Part shown: positions 37,779 to 46,668 of the stretch, one piece after another | How positions within the stretch are numbered: the first letter of the stretch is position 1 | Layout: each line of letters opens with the position of its first letter | NCBI RefSeq assembly: GCF_900445235.1 | Contig: NZ_UFSM01000001.1 | Span: 1,813,501 to 1,877,500, forward strand | Direction of reading: 5' to 3' | From: Aminobacter aminovorans | GTDB taxonomy: Bacteria > Pseudomonadota > Alphaproteobacteria > Rhizobiales > Rhizobiaceae | Length of the DNA: 64,000 nt | Notes under the pieces: generated by a model | What the model saw: only the letters and a program-made list of their open reading frames with translations | The model's database searches: none | What the model was told of the DNA's origin: nothing | Position numbers and translations under genes: made by a program

Positions 37779-39460
37779 CGTTGGATTTTCAGCCCGACGA
37801 AGACGCTGTTGGTCTTGGCGTCGCGGGACGGCAAGGTGCTGTCGAAGGTCTCGTGGCGCAGTTTGCCGGTAAGGCCGGCATAGCGGTTGAGCCACCAGGT
37901 CAGGCCCGCCTCGGCGCTCAGCCTGAGTTCGTGGTCGTTTGAGCTGGCATAGTCGCGGTAGCCGACGCCGCCGGCGAGGAAGCCGGTCAGGTTGGAGCGG
38001 ATCTGCCGCTCGACGCTGAGGCGGCCGTTGTAGAGCACCGAGCCGCTATCGCCAGCGGTGGTCGATCCTTCGACCAGGGTTTCGCCGGTCAGGCCAACGA
38101 TGGTGCCGCGCATCGGCGACCATTTGAGGTCGGCGGCAATGGTTGCGGCGGAAACCGTCTTCAGCCGGTCGTCGTCGAAGTCCTCCGAGATCCAGCCGGC
38201 AGATATTTCGCCGCCGAACTTCTCGCCCATGTCGATTTCGACGCCGGCGCGGGCACCAGTGCGCTTGGACGAGCGCTCGAAGCCGGCGGTGTCGAAGCGC
38301 AGGTCATAGACCCGGCGCCCGAATTCGATCTCGCCGAATGGCGTGAAGGCAGGCGAGACCTCGTAACCGAGCCGGACCTTACCGGTGTAGAGGCTGGAGT
38401 CACGGTCCTTTTGCGACAGCGTGGTGCCGTCAGTGAGCTCGGCGTCGCTGTAGCTTTCGTCGACAACTTCGCCGGTGACGCCGAAGCGGAGCTTGCCGAC
38501 GTCCTTTTCGATACCCAGCGCCCCGTTGAGTGTATGCAGGGTCGGCCGTTCGGCGGTGCCGGAGATGACCACCGGCGACGATGTCGATTCCGGGCGCATG
38601 CTGTAACCGAGCCGCGCCAAGGCGCGCATGTCATTGGCGAGGTCAAGCTGCAGGCGCCCATCGATGCCGCCGCTGAGATCCTTGACCTCCTGGCCGGAGA
38701 TGGATTTGCGGTAGTTGCCATAGGTGTCGATGGTGGCGGAATGGCTCTCCCAGTCGGACGCGGCATTCAGCCTGAGCGTCGTCTCGGAGAGAACAGCCGA
38801 CTTTCCGCCGAAGCTGGAATCGGCGTTCGAGGTCGCGGTGACGCCCTGTTCGAGGCTCGGCTTGAGCACGAAGGTGCCGAAACGGATGCCGGTCGGCTCG
38901 AACGGGTTTGCGTCCGGCTGCGGCCTGCGGCCTTCGATGGCGCGCTGGCGCTCGGCTTCAGGGCCGTTCTCTATCTCGGTTTCGGAATCGACGGTTCCCT
39001 GGCGCACGGTGCCCGTGGTCAGCTCTTCGTCGGTCGCCGGCGCGGCCGGCCTCTCGGCAGTCGACGGCGTGGTGGTGCCGGCCTGCCGCTCGCGCGCTTC
39101 GCGGGCACGCTGGCGTGCCGTGGTGGGCGGACGAGCGGATAACGAGGAGGAGCCTGTCGCGTTTTCGGCGTTGGGTGGCTCGCTGAACAGATCGGTGGGG
39201 GCCGCGTCTGCCTGGGTGGGGATCGCGCCGGGGCTGACCGGCTGGTAGGCCGGTGCCTGGTCCTGTACCGGTTCGGCAGCGGAGCGTCTTTTGTGAAGCA
39301 GCAGGGTGTTGTTGATGTCGTCTTCGCTGACCGGTCCGCGCAGCCCGGTTTCCTGGGCATGGAGCGGGGCAGCACACAGCAGTGTCGCCACGCTTGCTGT
39401 CGCCAGCAAGACGCGACGTGCAGTATTCCGTATCCGTTGCTCCGGCCTGATCTGCGCCAT
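37775..39460 (-). CDS. Outer-membrane beta-barrel protein
   Basis: A 561-residue protein. The signal peptide (RRVLLATASVATLLCAAPLHA) is followed by a long Pro/Ala/Thr-rich, probably disordered region (about residues 40-190). The C-terminal part, about 370 residues, alternates polar and aromatic beta strands and matches the BBP2_2/DUF2320-type barrel, ending in VFVGLKIQR. ATG 39460 fits the signal peptide better than the frame start at 39496. Its stop overlaps the end of bluB on the other strand. Its cargo is unknown. Confidence 0.82.
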   Translation of the reverse strand: MAQIRPEQRIRNTARRVLLATASVATLLCAAPLHAQETGLRGPVSEDDINNTLLLHKRRSAAEPVQDQAPAYQPVSPGAIPTQADAAPTDLFSEPPNAENATGSSSLSARPPTTARQRAREARERQAGTTTPSTAERPAAPATDEELTTGTVRQGTVDSETEIENGPEAERQRAIEGRRPQPDANPFEPTGIRFGTFVLKPSLEQGVTATSNADSSFGGKSAVLSETTLRLNAASDWESHSATIDTYGNYRKSISGQEVKDLSGGIDGRLQLDLANDMRALARLGYSMRPESTSSPVVISGTAERPTLHTLNGALGIEKDVGKLRFGVTGEVVDESYSDAELTDGTTLSQKDRDSSLYTGKVRLGYEVSPAFTPFGEIEFGRRVYDLRFDTAGFERSSKRTGARAGVEIDMGEKFGGEISAGWISEDFDDDRLKTVSAATIAADLKWSPMRGTIVGLTGETLVEGSTTAGDSGSVLYNGRLSVERQIRSNLTGFLAGGVGYRDYASSNDHELRLSAEAGLTWWLNRYAGLTGKLRHETFDSTLPSRDAKTNSVFVGLKIQR

Positions 39461-39496
39461 CTTTCCCACTGCTTCGCCGACGCAAGGGCGTCGCAC

Positions 39497-39510
39497 TTAC
39501 CAACTGGTAA
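39497..39510. promoter_or_regulatory. Short dyad between barrel protein and kdsD
   Basis: TTACCA-AC-TGGTAA lies in the divergent promoter region. The arms are perfect. An operator is possible but no regulator is suggested by context. Confidence 0.4.
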
Positions 39511-39610
39511 ATGGCCATGGTTAACGGAGCGTTTCCCGCACGCCCTGCGACGCCTGGTTTTGGGCGGATAATCATGGACAGCCGCACGCCGACGCGCTAA
39601 CGCATGCGCC

Positions 39611-40609
39611 ATGCACGCTGGATCGCTGAAGAAAGAGCCGGACGGGCAGGCGTCGATCGCCTCCGCGCTCCGCACCGTCACCATCGAGCAAGCCGGCATC
39701 GCCGCGCTTGTCGCAGCGCTCGAAGGCCCGCTCGCCGAGCCATTCGCCAAAGCTGTTTCGATCCTGGGTCAGCTCAGCGGCCGGGCGATCATCACCGGCG
39801 TCGGCAAGAGCGGGCATATCGGCTCCAAGCTGGCGGCGACCTTCGCATCGACCGGCACGCCGGCCTATTTCGTCCATCCTTCGGAAGCCATCCACGGCGA
39901 CCTCGGCATGATCGCCAAGGAAGATGCGATCGTAGCACTCTCCTGGTCTGGCGAGACTGCCGAACTCAAGGGCATCGTCGCCTATTCCAGACGCTTTTCG
40001 ATCCCGCTGATTGCGCTTACCGCCGGCGATTCCTCGGCCTTGGCGCGCCAGGCGGATGTCGTGCTGTCATTGCCGCGCGCGCCGGAGGCCTGTCCGCACG
40101 GACTTGCGCCGACGACCTCGACCCTGCTCCAACTCGTGGTGGGCGATGCGCTGGCAGTGGCTCTGCTCGAAGCCCGCGGCTTCACCGCCGATCACTTCCG
40201 CACCTTCCACCCCGGCGGCCAGCTCGGCGCGAGCCTGATGCCGGTCGGCGACCTGATGCACAAGGGCGAGGAAATGCCGATCGTCGCCATCGGCACCAAG
40301 ATGCCGGAAGCGGTGAAGACGCTGTCCAGGAAGCGTTTCGGCTGCGTCGTTGTCGTCGACGAACAGGGCCGGCTGGCCGGTATCGTCACTGACGGCGACT
40401 TGGCGCGCAATCTCGATCGAAATCTCGCCGAGACCAATGTCGAGGACATCATGACCCGACAGCCCAAGACGGTGCCGCCGCAGATGCTGGCGGGCACTGC
40501 GACGGCAATGCTCAACGAGCATAACATCAGCGCCATCCCCGTGGTCGAAGGCGACAAGCCGGTCGGCATCATCCACTTCCACGATCTGCTCAGGGTCGGC
40601 GCTGCCTGA
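39611..40609 (+). CDS. kdsD: Arabinose-5-phosphate isomerase (KpsF/GutQ family)
   Basis: A 332-residue enzyme. The SIS domain (about residues 45-175) has GVGKSGHIGSKLAAT and SWSGETAEL. Two CBS domains follow (about 215-330), with VVVVDEQGRLAGIVTDGDL and HNISAIPVVEGDKPVGIIH. It interconverts ribulose-5-phosphate and arabinose-5-phosphate, the first step to KDO of lipopolysaccharide. It is divergent from the outer-membrane barrel gene and converges with the MFS gene, with a 14-base palindrome ACGCCGGCCGGCGT (40613-40626) between. Confidence 0.93.
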   Translation: MHAGSLKKEPDGQASIASALRTVTIEQAGIAALVAALEGPLAEPFAKAVSILGQLSGRAIITGVGKSGHIGSKLAATFASTGTPAYFVHPSEAIHGDLGMIAKEDAIVALSWSGETAELKGIVAYSRRFSIPLIALTAGDSSALARQADVVLSLPRAPEACPHGLAPTTSTLLQLVVGDALAVALLEARGFTADHFRTFHPGGQLGASLMPVGDLMHKGEEMPIVAIGTKMPEAVKTLSRKRFGCVVVVDEQGRLAGIVTDGDLARNLDRNLAETNVEDIMTRQPKTVPPQMLAGTATAMLNEHNISAIPVVEGDKPVGIIHFHDLLRVGAA

Positions 40610-40630
40610 ACGACGCCGGCCGGCGTTACT

Positions 40631-41854
40631 CTACAAGGCCGTCGTATCGGCCGCTTCGTCTCGCCTCAGCGCGAGCGCAGCAATCGCCGCGCAGGCGGCG
40701 AGCAAGCCTGCGCATGCAAACAGCACCGGCGCTGCGCCGAACAGGTCGAGGGCCGTGCCGACGAGCAGGACTGTAACCGGCGCCGCAACCAGGATCAGGC
40801 TTATCGATGCGCCGATCACATGGGCGCGCAGGCTCTTCGGCGCGCTGGTCTGCAGCAGGGTGGTGAAGACAGGTGACAGCGGTCCGGCGGCAATGCCCAG
40901 CACAGCACCTGAGGCAATGAGCATCGGTATCGAGCGGTCGATGGCGAGCAGGATGACGCCTGCGGCAAGGCCGATAAAGGCTGCAACGAAGACGTTGCGA
41001 AGGCTCGGGCTTTTGCCTATTGCGGCCAGGCCAAGATTGACCGCGATCGCACCTGCCGCGGCCGCGGTGAGATAAATCCCCAGCGCGGTCGCCGGCTGAC
41101 CTTCGGCGCGCAATGTGGCGGGCAGGGCCACTGTTTCGATTGCCACGAAGGTGCCGGTGCCGAGGCTTGCCAGCACCAATGCCGTCCGCAGCCGGACCGA
41201 TCCGAAGATGATGCGCAGGGCAGCAGTGAATTCGGCCTTCGCGGTGGAAGACGCTTGCCGCAGTCGGAATTGGGGCAGGCTCAGCATCACCAGCACCGCG
41301 GCTGCGGCATTGATCGCCGCGATGATCCAGAGCAAGGTCTGGGTATCGACGACAGCCACCAGGACGGCGGCGATCGCCGGACCGACAATGGCCGCACCGC
41401 TGTCGACGAGGTCGTCGATCGCGTTGGCGCGCAGCAACGGCATCCGCGCCAGCCGTGCAATCTCAGGAACGCGAGACTCGATCGCCACGCCGCCGGGGCC
41501 GTCGAGGATGGCGCCGCACAATGCAAGCGCCACCAGCAGGCCGATCGTGAGCGTATCCAGGCTGTAGAGCAGCGCGGCCATGACGGCGGCAGCGGTGCCG
41601 AGGCAGGCAGCGAGGTTGGCCGTGCGGCGAATGCCCAAACGCTCGGCGACAAGCCCGCCGAAGGCGCTGCCGACGATTGCCGGCGTCAGCGTCATGAAGG
41701 CAATGACGCCCATCCAACTGGCGCTGCCGGTGAGGTCGTAAACCAGCCAGGGATAGACAATCGCTGTGATCGCATTGCCGAGATTGAAGACGATGCTGGC
41801 CAATTGCAGGCCGGCAAAAGGCCCACTCGTTCTGGCGATGCGCAAGGTGCTCAT
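40631..41854 (-). CDS. Major facilitator superfamily transporter
   Basis: A 407-residue inner-membrane protein with about 12 hydrophobic segments, starting FAGLQLASIVFNLGNAITAIVYPW and including the loop AERLGIRRTANLAACLG near the MFS loop 2-3 signature. It resembles MFS_3/enterobactin-exporter-like or drug-efflux carriers. It lies nine bases downstream of a TetR gene in the same orientation, so the regulator and pump probably form one autoregulated unit. The substrate is unknown. Confidence 0.9.
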   Translation of the reverse strand: MSTLRIARTSGPFAGLQLASIVFNLGNAITAIVYPWLVYDLTGSASWMGVIAFMTLTPAIVGSAFGGLVAERLGIRRTANLAACLGTAAAVMAALLYSLDTLTIGLLVALALCGAILDGPGGVAIESRVPEIARLARMPLLRANAIDDLVDSGAAIVGPAIAAVLVAVVDTQTLLWIIAAINAAAAVLVMLSLPQFRLRQASSTAKAEFTAALRIIFGSVRLRTALVLASLGTGTFVAIETVALPATLRAEGQPATALGIYLTAAAAGAIAVNLGLAAIGKSPSLRNVFVAAFIGLAAGVILLAIDRSIPMLIASGAVLGIAAGPLSPVFTTLLQTSAPKSLRAHVIGASISLILVAAPVTVLLVGTALDLFGAAPVLFACAGLLAACAAIAALALRRDEAADTTAL

Positions 41855-41863
41855 GGTGTTGCT

Positions 41864-42505
41864 TCAGGCCCTGGTGAACCGGTCCAGGGCAGCGGCTGAG
41901 GCGGGAAGCTCGATCGGCCTGAGATAGCGGGTCAGAAGGAGATGCAGCGACTTCTTCTGTTCAAGCGGATGGAAGCCGGGGTCGACGGCGATGCGGCCGA
42001 ACACGCCGTCAATCAAGGCCCCGATCCAGCGCGCGGTCTCGACGGGATCGAGGGCAGGGTCGATCTGTCCGCGCAGGGCGGCATTGCGCAGCATGACGCT
42101 GAGTGCCGCCTGCATCTCGGCATCGTGGGCGCTCACCAGCGCTGCGATGTGCTTGTCGCGCATCGCCTCGGCGGCGATTTCGAGCGCGAGGCTCGAATAG
42201 GCTGGATCGGCGGCCAGTTCGAGCACGATGTCCATGAATTTGAGGATCTCGTCAAACAGATCCAGGCTCTGGTCGATCTGCGCGAAATAGGCTGCCGTCT
42301 CGCGGCGGTCCTGCTCGACGATCGCTGCGATGATGGCCTGCTTGGTCGGAAAATAGTGGAACAGGTTGCCGGGGCTCATCCCCGCTTCGGCGCAGATTTC
42401 CGCCGTCGAGGTGCCGTGAAAGCCCTTTCTGGTGAAGCAGATGATTGCCGCGTCGAGGATCTGCTGCTTCCGCGCCTCGAACTTTTCAGGGTCGACCTTG
42501 CGCAT
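41864..42505 (-). CDS. TetR-family repressor
   Basis: A 213-residue regulator. The N-terminal helix-turn-helix spans about residues 8-55 (RKQQILDAAIICFTRKGFHGTSTAEI, written in parts: ILDAAIICFTRKG and TAEICAEAGMSPGNLFHYF). The remainder is a helical ligand domain ending PIELPASAAALDRFTRA. ATG 42505 is preferred over GTG 42511. It overlaps no gene and leads directly into an MFS efflux gene, which it should repress together with itself through the operator at 42521-42546. Confidence 0.92.
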   Translation of the reverse strand: MRKVDPEKFEARKQQILDAAIICFTRKGFHGTSTAEICAEAGMSPGNLFHYFPTKQAIIAAIVEQDRRETAAYFAQIDQSLDLFDEILKFMDIVLELAADPAYSSLALEIAAEAMRDKHIAALVSAHDAEMQAALSVMLRNAALRGQIDPALDPVETARWIGALIDGVFGRIAVDPGFHPLEQKKSLHLLLTRYLRPIELPASAAALDRFTRA

Positions 42506-42520
42506 CTGCACGCTCTGTTT

Positions 42521-42546
42521 ATTATTAGATTGTTCAGTCTAATAAT
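42521..42546. promoter_or_regulatory. TetR operator (self-regulation)
   Basis: ATTATTAGA (42521-42529) and TCTAATAAT (42538-42546) are perfect inverted arms around TTGTTCAG. It begins 16 bases before the tetR start, the typical place for an autoregulatory TetR site. TTAGA-type arms recur in TetR operators. Confidence 0.82.
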
Positions 42547-42630
42547 TGAACGCGACCATCCGGTCAAGTCAACCGAGATGCGATGGGCGAAGGGTTATTG
42601 ATCTGCCGGCGAACCACCGGACAGCTTGTC

Positions 42631-43095
42631 TCAGACTGGCTCCACCACCAGCTCAAGATCCGTGTCCTGCGCGCCAACGACGCGAACCTGCGCGCCTGCA
42701 GGCAAATCGGGGCCGGAGACGCGCCATGTCGTGTCACCCAGCTTGATGCGGCCACGGCCTTCCTTGATCGGCTCGGCCAGCGTCGCCGTGCGGCCGATCA
42801 TCTGGGCGCCACGCTTGTTGAGCAAGGGCTGATCGGACGCCGTCTCGCGGTCGCGGACGATCTTCTTGCCGACATAGGCGGAGGCGAGCGAGAGCACGAG
42901 GAAGACCAGAACCTGTACCTGCCAGGTCCAGAACGCGGCTTCCCAGAGCAGCAGCGACGCAGATCCGACGATCAGTGCGGCGATGCCGATCCACAGCAGG
43001 AAAACGCCCGGCGCAAAGATTTCCAGACACAGCAGGATGAAGCCGAGCAGCATCCAGTTCCAGGGACCGAGTTCGGCAACGATGCTGGCGATCAT
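42631..43095 (-). CDS. NfeD-family membrane protein
   Basis: A 154-residue protein. Two or three transmembrane segments (WNWMLLGFILLCLEIF, LLWIGIAALIVGSASLLLW, VLVFLVLSLASAYVG) precede a C-terminal OB-fold NfeD domain (about residues 90-154) with IGRTATLAEPI and GDTTWRVSGPD. It lies 39 bases downstream of an SPFH gene, the usual partner of NfeD. The pair probably organises a membrane microdomain or a membrane quality-control complex. Confidence 0.92.
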   Translation of the reverse strand: MIASIVAELGPWNWMLLGFILLCLEIFAPGVFLLWIGIAALIVGSASLLLWEAAFWTWQVQVLVFLVLSLASAYVGKKIVRDRETASDQPLLNKRGAQMIGRTATLAEPIKEGRGRIKLGDTTWRVSGPDLPAGAQVRVVGAQDTDLELVVEPV

Positions 43096-43134
43096 GTGCG
43101 TTTCCTCAATTCACCTCGTCCGGTCAGCGGAGGC

Positions 43135-44085
43135 TCAGCCCTGCTCGGGCGGGATTCTCGGCGGCCGCGAGGCCTGGCGCTGCCCGCCTGCCGTGCCACC
43201 ATCGCGGAAGACTTCCTTGGCGATCTCGCCGATACCGCCTAGCGTGCCGATCAGTGACGACGCCTCCATCGGCATCAGGACAAGCTTGCTGTTGTTGGCT
43301 GTTCCAACCTTGGCCAGCGCTTCGGTGTACTTCAGTGCGACGAAGTAGTTGATCGCCTGGACGTCGCCCTTGGCGATGGCTTCCGAAACCACCTGGGTGG
43401 CGCGTGCCTCGGCCTCGGCAGAACGTTCACGCGCCTCGGCGTCGCGGAAGGCGGCTTCCTTGCGGCCTTCTGCTTCCAGCACCTGCGCCTGCTTCATGCC
43501 CTCCGCTTCGAGGATCTGGGCACGCTTGTTGCGTTCCGCCATCATCTGCCGGCCCATCGATTCGATGAGGTTCGCCGGTGGATTGATGTCCTTGATCTCG
43601 ACGCGGGTGATCTTGATTCCCCAGGGGTGGGCCGCTTCGTCGACGACGCGCAGCAGGCGCTCGTTGATGGCGTCGCGATTGGACAGCAACTCGTCTAGAT
43701 CCATCGATCCCATCACGGTGCGGATGTTGGTCATGGTCAGGTTGAGAATGGCGTTCTGCAGGCCTGCGACCTGATAGGCGGCCTGCGGCGCGTTCAACAC
43801 CTGATAGAAGGCGACGCCGTCGACCGCGACCATCGCGTTGTCCTTGGTGATGATCTCTTGCGTCGGGACATCCAGAACCTGCTCCATCATGTTCATCTTG
43901 GCGCCGATGCGGTCGATGAAGGGGATGATCAGGTTGAGGCCGGGCGTCAGCGTCCTGGTGTAGCGGCCGAAACGCTCGACAGTATAGTTATAGCCTTGGG
44001 GAATAGTCTTGATGCCTGCGAACAGCACCAGGAGCACGAGCACGACAAGTACTGGGATGACGATATCGAAGCCGCTGAAGCCCAT
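43135..44085 (-). CDS. SPFH/Band 7 (stomatin/QmcA-like) protein
   Basis: A 316-residue protein with one N-terminal membrane anchor ([19 protein letters not shown]), then the SPFH domain with [20 protein letters not shown] and VIIPFIDR-like [13 protein letters not shown] coiled Ala/Glu/Arg-rich segment (about 180-240) follows. It is the stomatin partner of the NfeD gene downstream. The C-terminal tail is Gly/Arg/Pro-rich. Confidence 0.93.
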   Translation of the reverse strand: MGFSGFDIVIPVLVVLVLLVLFAGIKTIPQGYNYTVERFGRYTRTLTPGLNLIIPFIDRIGAKMNMMEQVLDVPTQEIITKDNAMVAVDGVAFYQVLNAPQAAYQVAGLQNAILNLTMTNIRTVMGSMDLDELLSNRDAINERLLRVVDEAAHPWGIKITRVEIKDINPPANLIESMGRQMMAERNKRAQILEAEGMKQAQVLEAEGRKEAAFRDAEARERSAEAEARATQVVSEAIAKGDVQAINYFVALKYTEALAKVGTANNSKLVLMPMEASSLIGTLGGIGEIAKEVFRDGGTAGGQRQASRPPRIPPEQG

Positions 44086-44198
44086 GCGAAAATCCCCCGC
44101 AAGTTGAGCGCGCGATTCACAAGTCGCGCCATATGCGCTGAAGACTTAAGGGCGTTTCGGCGGCGATACAACACAGCAAGCCGGAAATGTCATCCGGT

Positions 44199-45413
44199 TC
44201 AGCGTGGGAAGGCGAACAGGTCGGTGTCGGCATCCCGGTGGCCGGAAATGGCGGCGCTGACGATCTCTGCGGCGATACGCGAATAGGTGATGCCGTTGCC
44301 GCCATAACCCATGGCCGCATGGATGCGCGGGTGCCCGGGAACCGTGCCGATATAGGGCAGGCCGGTCGGCGTCGTGCCGAACGAACCGGCCCAGGCGAAT
44401 GCCGGTTTGGTATCGAGCCGCGGGAAAAGCCGCTTCAGCTTTGCCGAAATGCGATCCGACTTTTCGGCTATCAGTGCGTCGCGCCGCACTTCGTCGGTAA
44501 AGTCCTCGTCCTCGCCGCCGCAGATCACGCGGCCGTCCACAGTGGCGCGCAAATAGAGATAAGGGTCGGAGGCTTCCCAGATCAGATGCTTGCCGGGCCA
44601 AAGCGCCTGTTTCTGCGGCTTTGTTGCGATTGCCCAGGTCGAGATGATCTTGTGGTCGGTGGCGGGGATCAGGTCGGCGACGAGCTCGTAGCCTGTGGCG
44701 AGGACGACATGGTCGGCGGTGATGGTCGGGCCGTCTGCCGTCGTCACAACCGCTTCTTCGCGTCCGGCCTTGACGGAGACTGCCTCGACCGGGGCATAGA
44801 AGCGCGCCTTGCGCTCCAGCGCCTTGCGCAACAATCCGGCTGTCAGCTTTCGCGGGTCGAGCGCCAGATTGTCGTGGCTGATGATGGCGCCCTGGCGCCG
44901 GATACCGGACTGGTCTTGCACTTCGGATGTGGAAAGATAGGTGGCGTGAATGCCGGCAAGGCGCCTTGCCTCAGCCTCGTCGCGCAGCGCAGGGGCATCC
45001 AGAACATCGCCGGCAAGGTAGAGCGAAGACCTGCTCTCTATGTTGCAGCGGATGCCGAGCTCGCCGATACGCGCCCTGAGGTTCATGACTGCGAGACGCG
45101 AACGCCGCCAGGCGCGTTCGGCCCGTTCACGGCCGATGAGGTGGCTAAGCTTTGAAAGCGGTTGATCGATTTCGAACTGGACGAGGGCGGTGGTCGCCGC
45201 AGTCGAGCCGAGGAGTGGTCCGCGCCTGTCGATGCAGACGACAGCATGGCCGGCGTCGACAAGGGCTTCGGCGATCAACGCGCCGCTGATGCCCATGCCG
45301 ATGATGGCGACGTCGGTCTTGATGTCGCGGGTGAGCCTGCCTGCCGGAACGGACGGCGCGCGGTAGGCGTACCAGACGGGCCGTCCGGTCCTGAGGTCGA
45401 GCTTGCGGGTCAT
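44199..45413 (-). CDS. FAD-dependent oxidoreductase, DAO family
   Basis: A 404-residue flavoprotein. The FAD motif GMGISGALIAEAL begins at about residue 39, followed by CIDRRGPLLGSTAATTALVQFEID. Near the end a second flavin-contact stretch reads TTPTGLPYIGTVPGHPRIHAAMGYGGNGI (given here in parts: TPTGLPYIG and GYGGNGI). The family oxidises amines, amino acids or related compounds. No pathway partner is beside it; hemH is next on the same strand 65 bases upstream. Substrate unknown. Confidence 0.88.
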   Translation of the reverse strand: MTRKLDLRTGRPVWYAYRAPSVPAGRLTRDIKTDVAIIGMGISGALIAEALVDAGHAVVCIDRRGPLLGSTAATTALVQFEIDQPLSKLSHLIGRERAERAWRRSRLAVMNLRARIGELGIRCNIESRSSLYLAGDVLDAPALRDEAEARRLAGIHATYLSTSEVQDQSGIRRQGAIISHDNLALDPRKLTAGLLRKALERKARFYAPVEAVSVKAGREEAVVTTADGPTITADHVVLATGYELVADLIPATDHKIISTWAIATKPQKQALWPGKHLIWEASDPYLYLRATVDGRVICGGEDEDFTDEVRRDALIAEKSDRISAKLKRLFPRLDTKPAFAWAGSFGTTPTGLPYIGTVPGHPRIHAAMGYGGNGITYSRIAAEIVSAAISGHRDADTDLFAFPR

Positions 45414-45478
45414 CGTCGGGTGAGCCTCCCTGGCCCGCGTTCAACGCCGCGCGCCGGTGGAGGTTCCGCCCGCGGCGG

Positions 45479-46543
45479 CTAGACCCAGCCCATCAACTCG
45501 CGGCGGGCGATGGTCTCGATCACCGCCATGCCTTCCGGGCTGTCGTTGAGGCAAGGGATGTGGGAGAAGTTGTTACCGCCGGCATGGTGGAAGATCTCGG
45601 CGTTTTCTCCGGCGATCTCCTCCAGCGTCTCGATGCAGTCGGCCGAAAAACCCGGATTGACGATGGCGATCGACTTGACCCCTTCCTTTGCCAGCCGCTC
45701 GACGGTCTTGTCGGTATAGGGCTGCAGCCATTCCTGCGCGCCAAAGCGCGACTGGAAGGTGGTCATCAGCTTCTTGTCGCTCATCCCAAGCCGCTCGCGC
45801 AGCAGACGCGTCGTCTTCACGCAATGGCAATGATAGGGGTCGCCCTTCTCGAAATAGGGCTTCGGGATGCCGTGATAGGAGGCGAGGATCACCTCCGGTT
45901 CGAAGTCGAGCTTGGCCAGATGCTGCTCGATCGAGCGGGCCAGCGCTTCGATGTAGACCGGCTCGTCGTAATAGGCGGGCACGCTGCGGATCGATGGCTG
46001 GGCGCGAAGCTTCATCAGCGCGCGGAACAGCTGGTCGTTGGCGGTTGCCGTCGTCGTCGCCGAATATTGCGGGTAGAGCGGGAACAGCACGATGCGGTCG
46101 CAGCCCTGGGCGATCAGCTTCTTGGTCACACTTTCTGTCGAGGGATTGCCGTAGCGCATGGCCCAGTCGACGACGACGTCGGGCAGGTCGCGCAGCGCTT
46201 CGGCGAGCTTCTCGCTCTGGGCGCGGGTGTAGGTGCGCAGCGGCGACTCGTCGCGCTCCGTGTTCCAGATCTTCTTGTAGTTCTCGCCCGACTTCTTCGG
46301 TCGTGTGTTGAGCACGATACCGTAGAGGATCGGGTACCAAAGCAGCTTCGGCAACTCGATGACGCGCGGGTCGGACAGGAATTCGCGAAGATAACGCCAC
46401 ATCGACTTCTGATCGGTGCCGTCGGGCGTGCCGAGATTGACCAGGAGGACGCCGACCTTACCTTTGCGTACTGCCGGGTGACCAGTGGGGAACGGGCCGA
46501 GCGACTTGGCCGATTTCTCGTCGATTGTGGTCGTCAGGTTCAT
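45479..46543 (-). CDS. hemH: Ferrochelatase
   Basis: A 354-residue enzyme inserting Fe(II) into protoporphyrin IX, the last step of heme synthesis. Family motifs are LLVNLGTPD near the N terminus, the SYHGIPKPYFEKGDPYHCHC stretch containing the catalytic His, and ETLEEIAGEN with the metal-binding Glu. ATG 46543 has GGAG eight bases upstream; the open frame to 46756 passes through the terminator of the neighbour. Length is normal. Confidence 0.94.
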   Translation of the reverse strand: MNLTTTIDEKSAKSLGPFPTGHPAVRKGKVGVLLVNLGTPDGTDQKSMWRYLREFLSDPRVIELPKLLWYPILYGIVLNTRPKKSGENYKKIWNTERDESPLRTYTRAQSEKLAEALRDLPDVVVDWAMRYGNPSTESVTKKLIAQGCDRIVLFPLYPQYSATTTATANDQLFRALMKLRAQPSIRSVPAYYDEPVYIEALARSIEQHLAKLDFEPEVILASYHGIPKPYFEKGDPYHCHCVKTTRLLRERLGMSDKKLMTTFQSRFGAQEWLQPYTDKTVERLAKEGVKSIAIVNPGFSADCIETLEEIAGENAEIFHHAGGNNFSHIPCLNDSPEGMAVIETIARRELMGWV

Positions 46544-46612
46544 TCGGTGTCTCCGTAATGCGGGATACCTAATTGAATGGGGCTGCCATTCAATGTCGCG
46601 TCTGGCCGCACC

Positions 46613-46647
46613 CAAAAACAAAGCCCGCCCGGTTGGCCGGGCGGGCT
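46613..46647 (-). terminator. Intrinsic terminator of the 5'-nucleotidase gene
   Basis: AGCCCGCCCGG (46622-46632) pairs with CCGGGCGGGCT (46637-46647); on the minus strand TTGTTTTT follows. It is about 20 bases after the nucleotidase stop and upstream of hemH. Confidence 0.88.
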
Positions 46648-46668
46648 GGTTGCGGCCGAAGAGCCCTA

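Noticed and set aside
40613..40626. Palindrome ACGCCGGCCGGCGT after kdsD as a terminator
   Set aside because: It has no loop and no U-run, so it cannot be supported as a terminator.
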